A stretch of 64,000 nucleotides of DNA from Pseudomonadota bacterium (GCA_021808195.1 JAKBCE010000021.1:3724-67723), one strand, 5' to 3'; counted from the first letter of the stretch, positions 17,918 to 27,715 are shown. Program-made: numbers and translations. The notes: generated from the sequence alone by a model not told the origin.

Positions 17918-20900
17918 ATGCAAGCGTGGCAGTTCTGGATCGATCGTGGGGGTACCTTTACCGACGTCATTGGGCTGGCGCCCGATGGGCAGCTGCACGT
18001 GCGCAAGGTGCTCTCACGCCAGGTGGAGTCCGCCGCGTGCAGCGATACGGGTATCGTCGGGATGCGCCGGATTCTCGAGGCGCAACTCGGCCCACGCAGT
18101 TCATTCGCCGGGTGTATCGGCACGGTGAAGGTCGGCACCACCGTTGCGACGAATGCGCTGCTCGAGCGCCGGGGCGAGCCGGTACTTCTGGTGGTCACGG
18201 CCGGCTTCGCCGATGCACTGCAGATCGGCTACCAGAGCCGCCCAGATATCTTCGCCCGGCACATCGAGCTGCCGCAGCGGCTGTATACGCGGGTGATTGA
18301 GGCCGAGGAGCGCATGGACGCGCAAGGCGAGGAACGGGTTCCGCTCGACACCGAACGGCTCGAGCGGGCACTCGCTGAGGCTTTGCAGGCGGGCCTGCGC
18401 GCGGTCGCGATTGTATTTGTGCATGGCTGGCAGTATCCCGGGCACGAGCGTCAGGCGGCTGAGATTGCCCGGCGAATGGGTTTCGATGAGGTGTCGGTCT
18501 CGCACGAACTCTCGCCGCTGGTGCGTTTTGTGGCGCGTGGCGAGACGACCGTATTGAATGCTTATCTGGCGCCGCCGCTGCGTGCGTATCTCGAGGGCGT
18601 ACGCGAGCAGCTGCGCCAGCTCGATCCGGCGGCCCGACTGGAGCTGATGCAGAGCAACGGCGGGCTGGCCGCCGTGGAGCGCTTCCGGGCGCTCTCGAGC
18701 GTGCTGTCCGGTCCGGCCGGCGGGCTGATCGGGATGGCCTGGATTGGCGAACGCACGGGATTCGAGCGGCTCATCGGGTTTGACATGGGAGGGACCTCCA
18801 CCGACGTTTCGCTGCTCGAGGGGGAATTGCCGCGGCGATTCGAGCACCTCATCGCTGGCGTGCGACTGCAGCAGACCATGCTGGACGTACACACCATCGC
18901 CGCGGGCGGCGGCTCGATCCTGGCCGCTCGCGATGGCCGCCTGATGGTTGGGCCGGCTTCGGCCGGTTCGGTGCCTGGACCAGCGTGCTACGGACGCGGC
19001 GGCCCACTCACGCTCACCGACGTGCAGGTGCTCCTCGGACGGCTGCGGCCCGATACGCTGCCGGCGGTGTTCGGTTCCGATGGCTGTTCCCGGATCGATG
19101 CGGCGCGGGTCATCGAGGCGTTTGCGCAGTTCGCGCAGGCCGGGGAGTGCGGTGCGGTGCGGTCTGCCGAGGCGCTCGCTGGCGCGTTCCTGGAGGTGGC
19201 GGTGGAGTCGATGGCCAACGCCATTCGGCAGGTCTCGACGCGTCAGGGACTCGATGCGGATGAGTTCACCCTGTTCTGCTTCGGTGGTGCAGCGGGCCAG
19301 CACGCCTGTCGGGTGGCCGCGGCTGCTGGTATGCACCGGGTCCTGGTGCACCCGCTCGCCAGTGTCCTGTCGGCCTTCGGTATCGGTGTGGCCGACCGCC
19401 TTGCCGTCCGCCGTGCGAGCCTGCGTCAACGCCTGAGCGATGTGGCACTGGAGTCGGCAGGCGAGCTGCTCGGTGACCTCGAACGTTCGGCACGTGGCGA
19501 GCTCGAGCCGTATGACGGGGATGCCGGGACGTTTGAGGTGACGCTGATGCTCGAGGTGCGCGCCGGCGACAGCGACACCACGCTCTCGGTGCCCATGGGC
19601 CCTATGCCGGCCGTGCGCGCTGCATTTCACGGCGCGCACCGGCGCCGCTTCGGCTTCGAGACACATGCGCTCGAGATCATCATCGAGGCGGTGCGGGTCG
19701 AGGTACGCATGCGCTCGCTGCCGTGCGGGACGGTGCGGTTGCCCGCACAGTCTCATGCTCAGCATCTGCCCGCGCGCGCGCCGGTCTGGTTCGAGGGACA
19801 GTGGCGGCACGTGCCGCTCGTGCCGGCGGACGGCCCCGACGAGCGGATCGAGGGTCCGGCGCTCATTGTCGCGCCGCACTCGACACTCGTGCTCGAGCCG
19901 CTCTGGCGTGCCCGGCGATTGCCCGGCGGTGAGTGGCTGCTCGAACGCGAGTCCCTCGAGGAAGCCGCTCACCCGCAGGGCCTGCCGAGTGACGAGGTAG
20001 AGGCTCATCCGGCCCGGATCGAAATCTTCAACAACCTGTACATGCATATCGCCGAGCAGATGGGCGAGGTGTTGAAGGCCACCGCTCAGTCGGTGAACAT
20101 CAAGGAGCGTCTCGACTATTCGTGCGCGCTGTTCGACGCAGACGGAGGGCTTATTGCCAATGCGCCGCACATGCCCGTGCACCTCGGCTCGATGGGCGCC
20201 AGCGTCCGTGCGGTCATCGCTGCCCGGCGCGGTCAGCTGCGCCGCGGCGAGGCGTGGCTGCTCAACAGTCCCTATCACGGCGGCACGCATCTGCCGGACA
20301 TGACCGTGGTGTCGCCTGTGTTTCTCAGCGCTTCACCGCAGCCGGATTGCTTCGTCGCCTCGCGCGCCCATCACGCCGATATCGGCGGCAGCACGCCCGG
20401 ATCCATGCCGCCGTTCAGTCGCACCATCGAGGAGGAGGGTGTGCTGTTCGAGTGCTTCCAGCTGCTTGCAGAGGGACGGCTGCGCGAGCCACAACTGCGT
20501 GCTGCGCTCGGCTCGGCCCGTTATCCGGCGCGTCGACCGGATCAGAACGTTGCCGATCTGCGTGCGCAGCTCGCTGCCAACGCGCGCGGCATCGCCGAGA
20601 TCGAACGAGCCGTGGCGCGGCACGGTCTGGCTGTGGTGCGCGCCTACATGCGGCATGTCCAGGTCAACGCGGCGCAGTGCATGCGCGAGGCGATCGCGCG
20701 TCTGCGTTCTGGGCAGTTTCGATACGAGCTCGACGACGGGCAGGTGATCGCTGTGCGCGTGAGCATCGAGGCCGGCGGCGCGCACATAGATTTCACCGGC
20801 ACCTCGGGTGTGCATGCGGGTAATTTCAACGCGCCGCGTGCGGTGTGCATCGCCGCGGTGGTCTATGTTTTCCGCACCCTTATCGATCGGCCGATTCCAC

Positions 20901-21529
20901 TCAACGAAGGCTGTCTCGAGCCGCTCACGATCACGATTCCGGCCGGCTCACTGCTCGCGCCGGTCTATCCCGCAGCGGTGGCCGCGGGCAATGTGGAGAC
21001 GTCGCAGTGCATCGCCGATGCGCTCTATGGCGCGCTTGGGGTGCTCGCCGCTTCGCAGGGCACGATGAACAATCTCACGTTCGGCAACGCGCAGTTGCAG
21101 TACTACGAGACGATTGCCGGGGGGGCTGGCGCGGGTGATGGCTTCGCCGGCTGCGACGCGGTGCAGACGCACATGACCAACTCCCGACTCACCGATCCGG
21201 AAATACTCGAAGCGCGATTCCCGGTGCTGCTGCGGGAATTTAGCATCCGGCGCGGATCCGGAGGGAGCGGTCAGTACCGCGGCGGCGACGGCGTGGTGCG
21301 ACGCCTCGAGTTCTGCGCGCCGCTCACGGGAGCTCTGCTCGCCAACCACCGGCGTATTCGACCCTTCGGCCTCGCCGGGGGTGAGCCAGGCGCTGCCGGA
21401 TATGGCGAGCTGAAGCACCTCGGCGGTGCGGTCGAGGTGCTCGGTGCAACGGCGAGCTTCGAGGTCGGCCCGGGCGACCTGCTCAGCATCTTCACTCCGG
21501 GTGGCGGCGGATTCGGCAGACGCACATGA
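17918..21529 (+). CDS. 5-oxoprolinase / hydantoinase A-B fusion
   Basis: The 1203-residue single-chain enzyme has a HyuA-type N-terminal half (about 1-690: [11 protein letters not shown] at the start, then [26 protein letters not shown] and the nucleotide-binding region) and a HyuB-type C-terminal half (about 695-1203: [41 protein letters not shown] and the Gly-rich end [11 protein letters not shown]). This layout is that of ATP-dependent 5-oxoprolinases, which open 5-oxoproline to glutamate; hydantoinases share the folds, so the exact ring substrate is not fully fixed. Adjacent DUF969/DUF979 genes favour 5-oxoproline. The stop overlaps the next ATG (ATGA). Confidence 0.9.
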   Translation: MQAWQFWIDRGGTFTDVIGLAPDGQLHVRKVLSRQVESAACSDTGIVGMRRILEAQLGPRSSFAGCIGTVKVGTTVATNALLERRGEPVLLVVTAGFADALQIGYQSRPDIFARHIELPQRLYTRVIEAEERMDAQGEERVPLDTERLERALAEALQAGLRAVAIVFVHGWQYPGHERQAAEIARRMGFDEVSVSHELSPLVRFVARGETTVLNAYLAPPLRAYLEGVREQLRQLDPAARLELMQSNGGLAAVERFRALSSVLSGPAGGLIGMAWIGERTGFERLIGFDMGGTSTDVSLLEGELPRRFEHLIAGVRLQQTMLDVHTIAAGGGSILAARDGRLMVGPASAGSVPGPACYGRGGPLTLTDVQVLLGRLRPDTLPAVFGSDGCSRIDAARVIEAFAQFAQAGECGAVRSAEALAGAFLEVAVESMANAIRQVSTRQGLDADEFTLFCFGGAAGQHACRVAAAAGMHRVLVHPLASVLSAFGIGVADRLAVRRASLRQRLSDVALESAGELLGDLERSARGELEPYDGDAGTFEVTLMLEVRAGDSDTTLSVPMGPMPAVRAAFHGAHRRRFGFETHALEIIIEAVRVEVRMRSLPCGTVRLPAQSHAQHLPARAPVWFEGQWRHVPLVPADGPDERIEGPALIVAPHSTLVLEPLWRARRLPGGEWLLERESLEEAAHPQGLPSDEVEAHPARIEIFNNLYMHIAEQMGEVLKATAQSVNIKERLDYSCALFDADGGLIANAPHMPVHLGSMGASVRAVIAARRGQLRRGEAWLLNSPYHGGTHLPDMTVVSPVFLSASPQPDCFVASRAHHADIGGSTPGSMPPFSRTIEEEGVLFECFQLLAEGRLREPQLRAALGSARYPARRPDQNVADLRAQLAANARGIAEIERAVARHGLAVVRAYMRHVQVNAAQCMREAIARLRSGQFRYELDDGQVIAVRVSIEAGGAHIDFTGTSGVHAGNFNAPRAVCIAAVVYVFRTLIDRPIPLNEGCLEPLTITIPAGSLLAPVYPAAVAAGNVETSQCIADALYGALGVLAASQGTMNNLTFGNAQLQYYETIAGGAGAGDGFAGCDAVQTHMTNSRLTDPEILEARFPVLLREFSIRRGSGGSGQYRGGDGVVRRLEFCAPLTGALLANHRRIRPFGLAGGEPGAAGYGELKHLGGAVEVLGATASFEVGPGDLLSIFTPGGGGFGRRT

Positions 21530-22209
21530 ATCTCTGGCCGCTGCTCGGGATCGCGGTGCTCGTGGCCGGCTTTGCCACCGGCCTGAACCCGCTCATCGTC
21601 ATCCTGGCCACCGCACTCGTCGCCGGGTTTGCCGCCGGAATTGCGCCCCTGCAGCTGCTTGCAGCGCTCGGGCGGGCGTACAACGACACCCGCTATGTGT
21701 CGCTGATCTGGCTGATCCTGCCGGTCATCGGCCTGCTCGAGCACGAGGGACTGCGTGAGCGGGCGCGGATGCTGATCGGACGGATGCGCGCGGCGAGTGC
21801 CGGTCGGATCATTCTGATTTACCTGGTGGTGCGGCAGATCACCGCAGCGCTCGGACTGACCTCGCTGGGCGGACCGGCACAGATGGTGCGCCCGATTGTG
21901 GCTCCGATGGCCGAGGGGGCACTCGAGAGCCGCTTCGGCTCGGTCCCGGATCGCGTTCGGCATGTGGTGCGCGCCTATGCGGCGAGCGCGGACAACGTCG
22001 GCGCATTCTTCGGCGAGGACATCTTCATCGCGATTTCCTCCATCCTGCTGATCAAGGGGTTTCTGGCCCAGAGTGGCTATGACATCGCGCCCTTCCGCCT
22101 GTCGGTCTGGGCGATGCCGACCGCGCTGCTCGCCTTGCTCATCCACGGCGTGCGCCTCTGGCGGCTCGACGCCAAGGTGCGGCGCATGCTGAGCGAGGAG
22201 CGACCCTGA
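21526..22209 (+). CDS. DUF969 membrane protein, candidate 5-oxoproline transporter subunit
   Basis: The 227-residue integral membrane protein has about six hydrophobic segments. Family-typical stretches include GLNPLIVILATALVAGFAAG, SLIWLILPVIGLLEHEGL and EDIFIAISSILLIKGFL. DUF969 is nearly always paired with DUF979, and comparative genomics has linked the pair to 5-oxoprolinase genes, leading to the proposal that it imports 5-oxoproline. Here it is fused translationally (ATGA) to a 5-oxoprolinase gene, in agreement with that. Transport itself is not shown by the sequence. Confidence 0.88.
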   Translation: MNLWPLLGIAVLVAGFATGLNPLIVILATALVAGFAAGIAPLQLLAALGRAYNDTRYVSLIWLILPVIGLLEHEGLRERARMLIGRMRAASAGRIILIYLVVRQITAALGLTSLGGPAQMVRPIVAPMAEGALESRFGSVPDRVRHVVRAYAASADNVGAFFGEDIFIAISSILLIKGFLAQSGYDIAPFRLSVWAMPTALLALLIHGVRLWRLDAKVRRMLSEERP

Positions 22210-23162
22210 TCGGATTGAACGACATTTACGCACTTGCCGGCGCGATGTTCGCCGGCTTCGCGTTGCTCAGCACCCGTGACCGCAGCAATCCAAAGCGCTG
22301 GGGCAACGGGGCGTTCTGGGCCCTGCTCGCCGTGAGTTTCCTGTTCGGCTCGGACATCGGCAGCATCGCCAATGGCGTGCTGGTCGTGGCGTTGGCGGTG
22401 CTCGGCGGCAGCGGTGCGATGGGACGCTCCTCGGGCGAGCGCAGTTCGCCCGAGGAGCGAGCAGCGCGTGCGCGCCGGCGCGGCAACGCGCTGTTCGTCC
22501 CCGCGCTGCTCATTCCACTCATCGCTGTGGCCGGCACGTTCACGCTCGGTCGGATCGGATTCGGCGGCCGGCCGCTGGCCGATCCCGAACAAGTCACCCT
22601 GATTGCGCTTGCGCTCGGGATCCTCGTTGCGCTCATCACCGCACTCGGGCAGGCGAGGGCTCCGCTCCGCGCGTCGCTCGATGAGGGACGACGGCTCGCG
22701 GACATGATGGGCTGGGCGCTGATTCTGCCGCAGCTGCTCGCCGCGCTCGGCGCCGTGTTTGCTCTGGCGGGAGTCGGGGCGGCCGTGGGGCATCTCGCCA
22801 CCGCCTGGCTGCCACTCGGTCAGCCCTTCGCGGCAGTGCTCGTCTACTGCGTGGGCATGGCGCTGTTTACCATGGTGATGGGCAATGCTTTCGCCGCCTT
22901 TCCGGTGATGACCGCTGCGGTCGGGGTGCCGCTCATTGTGCAGCGGTTCGGCGGCGACCCGGCGGTCATGGGCGCTGTCGGAATGCTCTCGGGATTCTGC
23001 GGAACCCTCGTCACTCCGATGGCTGCAAATTTCAACATCGTGCCGGCGGTGCTGCTCGAGCTGCCCGACAGAAATGCCGTGATCAAGGTGCAGATACCGA
23101 CGGCGGTCGTGCTGCTCGCCTGCAACGTGGCGCTGATGTACGTACTGGTGTTTAGATTTTGA
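22206..23162 (+). CDS. DUF979 membrane protein, partner of DUF969
   Basis: The product of about 318 residues has eight or nine hydrophobic spans, beginning LNDIYALAGAMFAGFALLS and including FTMVMGNAFAAFPVMTAAVG and GFCGTLVTPMAANFN. The start is unusual. The best ribosome-binding site, GAGGAG (22195-22200), is 5 nt before a CTG that overlaps the previous stop and aligns with the usual first residues (M-I-x-L-N). The TTG at 22215 is the conventional alternative, with poor spacing. It probably forms a two-component permease with the DUF969 protein. Confidence 0.87.
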   Translation: MIGLNDIYALAGAMFAGFALLSTRDRSNPKRWGNGAFWALLAVSFLFGSDIGSIANGVLVVALAVLGGSGAMGRSSGERSSPEERAARARRRGNALFVPALLIPLIAVAGTFTLGRIGFGGRPLADPEQVTLIALALGILVALITALGQARAPLRASLDEGRRLADMMGWALILPQLLAALGAVFALAGVGAAVGHLATAWLPLGQPFAAVLVYCVGMALFTMVMGNAFAAFPVMTAAVGVPLIVQRFGGDPAVMGAVGMLSGFCGTLVTPMAANFNIVPAVLLELPDRNAVIKVQIPTAVVLLACNVALMYVLVFRF

Positions 23163-23175
23163 CTGAGGGGTTGGT

Positions 23176-24195
23176 ATGCCTGTCGCGCTCAACGCTGATC
23201 TCGCCGCGCAGTTTGCGCATATCGCGCTGGGTCACATCGCGCGTGAATATCCAAACAAGCTCGACCACGTGCTCAGCGCAGCGTCGGATATCAGCAGTCC
23301 GCGCGAGCTGCACCCGATTTTCTTCGGCAGCTTCGACTGGCACTCGTGTGTGCACGCGCACTGGCTGCTCGCCCGCGTGTGCAGGCGCTTCCCGCAGTTG
23401 CCGGTGTCCGAACAGATCCGGGCGCTGTTCGAGGCCCAATTCACCGAGGCGAAGGTTGCCGGCGAACTGGCTTATCTCGCACCGGCCGCGAGCCGCGGGT
23501 TTGAGCGGCCGTACGGCTGGGCGTGGCTGCTGATGCTCGCGGGCGAGCTGCTGCGCCATGAGAGTGAGCAGGGGCGCCGTTGGGCACAACGGCTGGCGCC
23601 GCTCGCGAGCGCATTCGAGCAGCGCTTCGAGGCATTCCTGCCGCTCGCCACCTACCCGATCCGCGCCGGTGTGCACTCCAATACGGCATTTGCTCTGCTG
23701 CTGGCACGTGACTACGCCCGGGCAGCACGCCACGATACGTTCGCGGATCTTTGCGCCGAGAGTGCGCGGCGCTGGTACTCGGCCGATCGAGCGTGTCCCG
23801 CCTGGGAGCCCTCACAGGACGAATTTCTATCGCCGGCGTTGATCGAAGCGGCATTGATGGCCGATGTGCTCGAAGCGGGAGCGTTTGCGGCGTGGTTTGG
23901 AGAATTCCTGCCGGCGGCGGCGCACGCGACGCCGCGCACGCTGTTCACGCCTGCCACCGTGAGTGATCGCAGCGATGGGAAAATCGCCCACCTCGACGGG
24001 CTCAATCTGTCGCGCGCCTGGTGCTGGCGGCGCATCATGGATGCGTTACCCGGATCCGGCTCGCTCCATCAGGTCGTCAGGCAGGCGATCGAGGTCCATC
24101 TGAGTAGCGCACTCGAGCACGTGGCCGGCGATTACATGGGGGAGCATTGGCTCGCCAGCTTCGCATTACTCGCACTCGATCCGGTGAGTGATTGA
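23176..24195 (+). CDS. DUF2891 family protein
   Basis: The soluble 339-residue protein has no signal peptide. It is rich in Trp, His and aromatic residues in an alpha-helical pattern; marked stretches are FFGSFDWHSCVHAHWLLARV, YGWAWLLMLAGEL, and TYPIRAGVHSNTAFALLLARDY, typical of DUF2891. The conserved His/Trp pattern suggests an alpha/alpha-barrel enzyme, but no activity is established to my knowledge. It is the last gene of the oxoprolinase operon, 13 bp after DUF979, and a hairpin terminator follows. Confidence 0.85.
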   Translation: MPVALNADLAAQFAHIALGHIAREYPNKLDHVLSAASDISSPRELHPIFFGSFDWHSCVHAHWLLARVCRRFPQLPVSEQIRALFEAQFTEAKVAGELAYLAPAASRGFERPYGWAWLLMLAGELLRHESEQGRRWAQRLAPLASAFEQRFEAFLPLATYPIRAGVHSNTAFALLLARDYARAARHDTFADLCAESARRWYSADRACPAWEPSQDEFLSPALIEAALMADVLEAGAFAAWFGEFLPAAAHATPRTLFTPATVSDRSDGKIAHLDGLNLSRAWCWRRIMDALPGSGSLHQVVRQAIEVHLSSALEHVAGDYMGEHWLASFALLALDPVSD

Positions 24196-24212
24196 TTCGC
24201 GCCGGCCTTGTC

Positions 24213-24239
24213 CTCTGCAGGGTGAGATCCCCTGCAGAG
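24213..24239 (+). terminator. Hairpin terminator of the oxoprolinase operon
   Basis: A perfect 10-bp stem, CTCTGCAGGG/CCCTGCAGAG, with a 7-nt loop begins 18 bases after the DUF2891 stop. It has no clear U-tract. Confidence 0.6.
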
Positions 24240-24291
24240 CTTGCGAGGCCGCTTCCCATCGTCAAGCCGCGCGATGCGCGCAGGCTCAACC

Positions 24292-24816
24292 TCAGTTTGG
24301 CATCATCGACAGCGGAATGTCGCCGAGGTACTCGCGCTTGCCGATCTCCACGCCGCAGTGACGCAGAATTCCATACGCGGTGCTGATATGGAAGTAGAAG
24401 TTCGGTAGGACGAAGTGATTGAGATAGTCTGCGCCGCGCATGCGCCCCTTGTTCTCCCGTCCCAGCGGAAAGACGATGTCCCGCTCCGCGCATGCATCGA
24501 TCTTTGCCGGATCGAGCGTCTTGACGAAGGCGACCGTCTTGGCGATGCGCGCCTGCAGCTCGCCGAGCGACTGCTCGAGGTCCTCGTGTTTAGGCGGTTC
24601 GAGCCCGGCGAGGCGCGCGCCCCCATTCTTGGCCAGATCGCACGCGATCTGCACCTGTCGGGTCAGTGGGAACATGTCCGGAAACAATCGCGTGTTGAGC
24701 AATACGGCCGCATCAATCTTGCGCGCCGCGGCGTACGACTCGGCTTTGGCGAGCAGGCCGGAGAGTGCGTTGAGGCCGATCTCGAAAGTGGTTATGGCGG
24801 CGCGTGACATCGACAT
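24292..24816 (-). CDS. DUF1993 family protein
   Basis: The cytoplasmic 174-residue helical protein belongs to the DUF1993 family, distantly similar to DinB-like four-helix bundles. Recognisable parts are LLNTRLFPDMFPLTRQVQIA, GADYLNHFVLPNFYFHISTA and a closing GxREYLG segment. Conserved His residues in the last third could bind metal, as in DinB folds, but no function is established. The ATG at 24816 has GAGG 8 nt upstream. It stands alone and converges on the oxoprolinase operon. Confidence 0.85.
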   Translation of the reverse strand: MSMSRAAITTFEIGLNALSGLLAKAESYAAARKIDAAVLLNTRLFPDMFPLTRQVQIACDLAKNGGARLAGLEPPKHEDLEQSLGELQARIAKTVAFVKTLDPAKIDACAERDIVFPLGRENKGRMRGADYLNHFVLPNFYFHISTAYGILRHCGVEIGKREYLGDIPLSMMPN

Positions 24817-25155
24817 GAATTTACCTCGCTGTGCAAATCGGCAGGCCGAAGCCGGGTGACTCCGGGCGGCTCCGTGATGCGGCTGTTGTTCGCTGTCGTG
24901 AGGATACCCTTGTCGATTGCCCCTTGTCTTGTCTCGCACTCGAGTGCCGCCGGCGACAACTGGCGTCGGCACCGCGGCGCGCACAGACGCGTGCCGCTCC
25001 GGTCTGCAGCAGCAGGATGGCGCGGAGAGTCGCGCAGGCCTCCCGGCGAGGCGCGCGTCACGGGGGAGTGAGGGTGTGCTCCCGATCGGCAGGGGGCGCC
25101 GGGGCGGGGCGTGAGACCGTCTCGCCGGTCCTGGGACCCCCTCGGCACGTGCGAG

Positions 25156-25192
25156 CCGCCTTGGCGCACGCCGTCGGGGTGCGCCAAGGCGG
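25156..25192. repeat. Perfect 14-bp inverted repeat (hairpin)
   Basis: CCGCCTTGGCGCAC and its exact complement are separated by nine bases, ending 18 bp before the SigF-type promoter. It could insulate that promoter from upstream read-through or end a short transcript; no T-run follows on either strand. Confidence 0.7.
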
Positions 25193-25210
25193 GTCGGCTT
25201 CATTGCATTT

Positions 25211-25236
25211 GTAACTTTTCCCCCGGGGCGACCGAA
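25211..25236 (+). promoter_or_regulatory. Candidate SigF-type ECF promoter (GTAACT-N16-CGAA)
   Basis: The Caulobacter SigF consensus is GTAACC-N16-CGAA. Here GTAACT is followed by exactly 16 bases and CGAA, one mismatch, on the strand leading to a SigF/NrsF-type pair. The drawback is the long leader of about 240 nt before the TTG start. Positive autoregulation would fit the known systems. Confidence 0.55.
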
Positions 25237-25481
25237 TATCGAGCACAGGAGAGCGATTCGTGGCTCTCGTGAGGCTTTCTGGAGTCCGCTCTGTGCTGAA
25301 CCTTGATCCGTGCCTGAATGCGCTGCGCGCGCTGCCCCCCGCGGTCGGCGCTTCCCCGGGACCGCGCCCGCCAGCAGACCGTGATGCTAGGGCGTAGGCT
25401 ACAATGGCCGGCATACCCGAAGTGGTCTTGCATCGCTGCGATGCGCACCGCGAGCAATGCGGTCGGTAGAGGGGGACTCAC

Positions 25482-26012
25482 TTGGCGGATGATCACTGGC
25501 GAGTGCTGATGATGGCGGCGCAAACGGGCGACGCCGCAGCCTATCGGCGCCTGCTTACCGAGGCGAGTTCGTGGCTGAAGTCATACTATTCGAGGCGCTT
25601 GCCGCCCTCGATGGTCGACGACGTGGCGCAGGAGGTGCTTTTGTCTCTGCACACCAAGCGACATACGTACGACCCGGCGAAGCCGTTCGGCCCGTGGCTG
25701 GCGGCGATTGCGCGCTACAAGTGGATAGACCGGCTGCGCGCGATGCGGGACTCCGCAACCGACGAATTGCCCGAGGATCTGCCGGCGCGCGACCACGCCG
25801 AAGCCGTGCAGAGTGCGCATGTTCTCGAGGCGCTGTTGGCGCGATTGAAGCCCGCACAGGCGAACGCCATTCGCCTGGTCAAGATCGAAGGACTCAGTAT
25901 CAAGGAGGCTGCACAGCGTCTGGATCAGACGATTTCGCTGGTGAAGGTGAATATTCACAGAGGCTTGCGGGAGCTGAGCTCGCTGGCGCAGGAGGAAGGC
26001 TATGAGGCTTGA
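25482..26012 (+). CDS. ECF sigma factor, SigF type (paired with NrsF)
   Basis: The product of about 176 residues has sigma region 2 (VDDVAQEVLLSLHTKRHTY, then WLAAIARYKWIDRLR) and region 4 (RLKPAQANAIRLVKIEGLSIKEAAQRL with its helix-turn-helix). The TTG start follows GAGGGGG by about 6 nt. The gene overlaps nrsF by 11 bp. Such sigma factors, held inactive at the membrane by DUF1109/NrsF proteins, respond to oxidants or reactive chlorine and control methionine sulfoxide reductase genes in some Proteobacteria; the downstream msrPQ genes match this exactly. Confidence 0.9.
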   Translation: MADDHWRVLMMAAQTGDAAAYRRLLTEASSWLKSYYSRRLPPSMVDDVAQEVLLSLHTKRHTYDPAKPFGPWLAAIARYKWIDRLRAMRDSATDELPEDLPARDHAEAVQSAHVLEALLARLKPAQANAIRLVKIEGLSIKEAAQRLDQTISLVKVNIHRGLRELSSLAQEEGYEA

Positions 26013-26643
26013 CTCCCTGATCGAGCAGCTGACCGAAGATCTTGCGCCCGTACGACCCCGGCGTCTGTGGCTGGACGGCGCCATCGTGGCACTCATAGCG
26101 GCCGTCGAACTGGCTCTGCTGTTCGCGATTGGCTTTGCGCGCCTCGACATGCATCGCATGATGACCCAGCCCACCATGAGCTGGCGGCTCGGCAGTTTCA
26201 GCCTGATTTCAGTGGTGAGCGGTTGGCTTGCCATTCGCTCGTTCGATCCGACTTACTCGGTTCGGGGCGCGCTGCGCTGGCTGCTGCTGATCATCGCGAT
26301 CTGTGCGGTCTGCGGAATGTTTCTAAGCGGTGCGCCCGCGGGGGTTGTCAGCATCATCAGCCGGCTGGATTGGAGGAGCGGGGTGGACTGCGCTTCGAAG
26401 ATCGTCCTGTTGTCTGTGCCGCCGCTGGTGGGTCTTGCGCTGCTGGGGCGTCGCGGTGCACCCACTGACATGCGCCGTACGCCGCTACTGGTCGGGGTTT
26501 CGGCCGCGGCGTGGGGCGCGTTCGCGTTCGTGTTCTCCTGCCCGTTCAATGACCCGCTGTACATCGTGGTGTGGTACGGAATCGGCTGCGGACTCGTCAC
26601 GCTCGTGTCCCGCTTCGTACTGCCGCGGTTCGCGCGCTGGTGA
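26002..26643 (+). CDS. nrsF: NrsF-type (DUF1109) membrane anti-sigma factor
   Basis: The 213-residue protein has a short cytoplasmic N-terminus (IEQLTEDLAPVRP) and six membrane segments. It contains the DUF1109 signature region FSCPFNDPLYIVVWYGIGC near residues 175-195. Conserved Cys residues of NrsF are proposed to sense oxidants and release the sigma factor. Its ATG lies inside the end of the sigma gene, so synthesis of the two is coupled. It is the direct partner of the sigma factor just upstream. Confidence 0.9.
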   Translation: MRLDSLIEQLTEDLAPVRPRRLWLDGAIVALIAAVELALLFAIGFARLDMHRMMTQPTMSWRLGSFSLISVVSGWLAIRSFDPTYSVRGALRWLLLIIAICAVCGMFLSGAPAGVVSIISRLDWRSGVDCASKIVLLSVPPLVGLALLGRRGAPTDMRRTPLLVGVSAAAWGAFAFVFSCPFNDPLYIVVWYGIGCGLVTLVSRFVLPRFARW

Positions 26644-26712
26644 GCGGGCCGGAGATCTTGCTCAGGACCGGCAACCGCCAAGTATCTGCGTAGCACCCAA
26701 GGGAACGACACC

Positions 26713-27696
26713 ATGACTACTCGCATCCCGCGCATCGCGCCCTCGGAAATCACCCCGCCGGAGGCCTATTTCGACCGTCGCCGATTTATTACTGGGGCGC
26801 TGGCTGCGAGCGCCGGAGCGGTGCTGGCGAGAGCCGGTGCGGCGGTCCTGCCAAGTGCCGCTGGCGCGCCCCTGCAGTATACGCAGGATGCAGCCGAGTC
26901 AGTCGGTGCGCTGGTGCATGCTCCGGATCAGGACGAAAAGCCGAACAGCTGGGAGCAGATCACCCACTACAACAACTACTACGAGTTCGGCACCAGCAAG
27001 AGCGATCCGGCGGAATATGCCGGGCAATTGCAGGTTCGACCCTGGAGCATCGCGGTGGCCGGGGAGGCCGAACGCACCGGGAACTTCGCGTTGGAGGATT
27101 TTCTCAAACCCTATGCACTCGAGGAGCGCATCTACCGATTCCGCTGCGTGGAGGCCTGGTCCATGGTCATCCCGTGGGTCGGCTTCCCACTGGCGCAGCT
27201 GCTGCAGCAGTTCAAGCCGACCTCGCGCGCGAAGTACGTCGCCTTCGAGACGCTCTATCGGCCCAGTCAGATGCCTGGGCAGCGCGTGCCGATTCTGCAA
27301 TGGCCGTATCGGGAGGGACTGCGCATCGATGAGGCGATGAACCCGCTCGCCTTCATGGTGGTCGGACTCTACGGCCGGGTGCTGCCGAACCAGAGCGGCG
27401 CGCCGCTGCGGCTTATCGTGCCGTGGAAATACGGCTTCAAGAGCATCAAGGCAATCGTGCGTATCGTGTTCACAGAACGGCAGCCCGTGACGACCTGGAG
27501 CCAGGCGGCGCCCAACGAATACGGCTTTTACGCCAACGTCAACCCGCAGGTTCCGCACCCGCGCTGGAGTCAGGCCAGCGAGCGGCGCATCGGTGCGCCG
27601 CTGTTTCACGAGCGCCAGGCGACCTTGATGTTCAACGGCTATGCCGATGAGGTCGCCTACCTGTACAAGGGCATGAACCTGCATCAGTATTTTTGA
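26713..27696 (+). CDS. msrP: Periplasmic methionine sulfoxide reductase, molybdopterin subunit MsrP
   Basis: The 327-residue product carries a twin-arginine signal (DRRRFITGALAASAGAVLA, about 19-37), so it is exported folded with its molybdopterin cofactor. The oxidoreductase molybdopterin-binding domain contains YRFRCVEAWSMVIPWVGFPL, whose Cys ligates molybdenum, and PWKYGFKSIKAI, both hallmarks of YedY/MsrP. It reduces methionine sulfoxide in periplasmic proteins with electrons from MsrQ, encoded 19 bp downstream. Placement behind SigF/NrsF suggests induction by oxidants or hypochlorite. The cofactor links it to molybdenum supply and possibly to ModE. Confidence 0.95.
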   Translation: MTTRIPRIAPSEITPPEAYFDRRRFITGALAASAGAVLARAGAAVLPSAAGAPLQYTQDAAESVGALVHAPDQDEKPNSWEQITHYNNYYEFGTSKSDPAEYAGQLQVRPWSIAVAGEAERTGNFALEDFLKPYALEERIYRFRCVEAWSMVIPWVGFPLAQLLQQFKPTSRAKYVAFETLYRPSQMPGQRVPILQWPYREGLRIDEAMNPLAFMVVGLYGRVLPNQSGAPLRLIVPWKYGFKSIKAIVRIVFTERQPVTTWSQAAPNEYGFYANVNPQVPHPRWSQASERRIGAPLFHERQATLMFNGYADEVAYLYKGMNLHQYF

Positions 27697-27715
27697 AACC
27701 TCGAGCGCATCTGCC

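Larger units (their letters stand above)
24817..25481. other. 665-bp region between DUF1993 and the sigma-factor gene
   Basis: No annotated-size coding region is supported. It contains a strong 14-bp-stem hairpin (25156-25192), a SigF-type promoter candidate (25211-25236) and a 45-codon GTG-started frame at 25260-25397 that has a good AGGAG site but no family. A TACAAT box at 25400-25405 could serve a second, housekeeping promoter nearer the sigma-factor gene. Confidence 0.55.

Noticed and set aside
18101..20290. 729-codon open frame on the minus strand
   Set aside because: It lies entirely opposite the 5-oxoprolinase gene; His/Arg/Gln-rich translation without domains, a high-GC antisense shadow.
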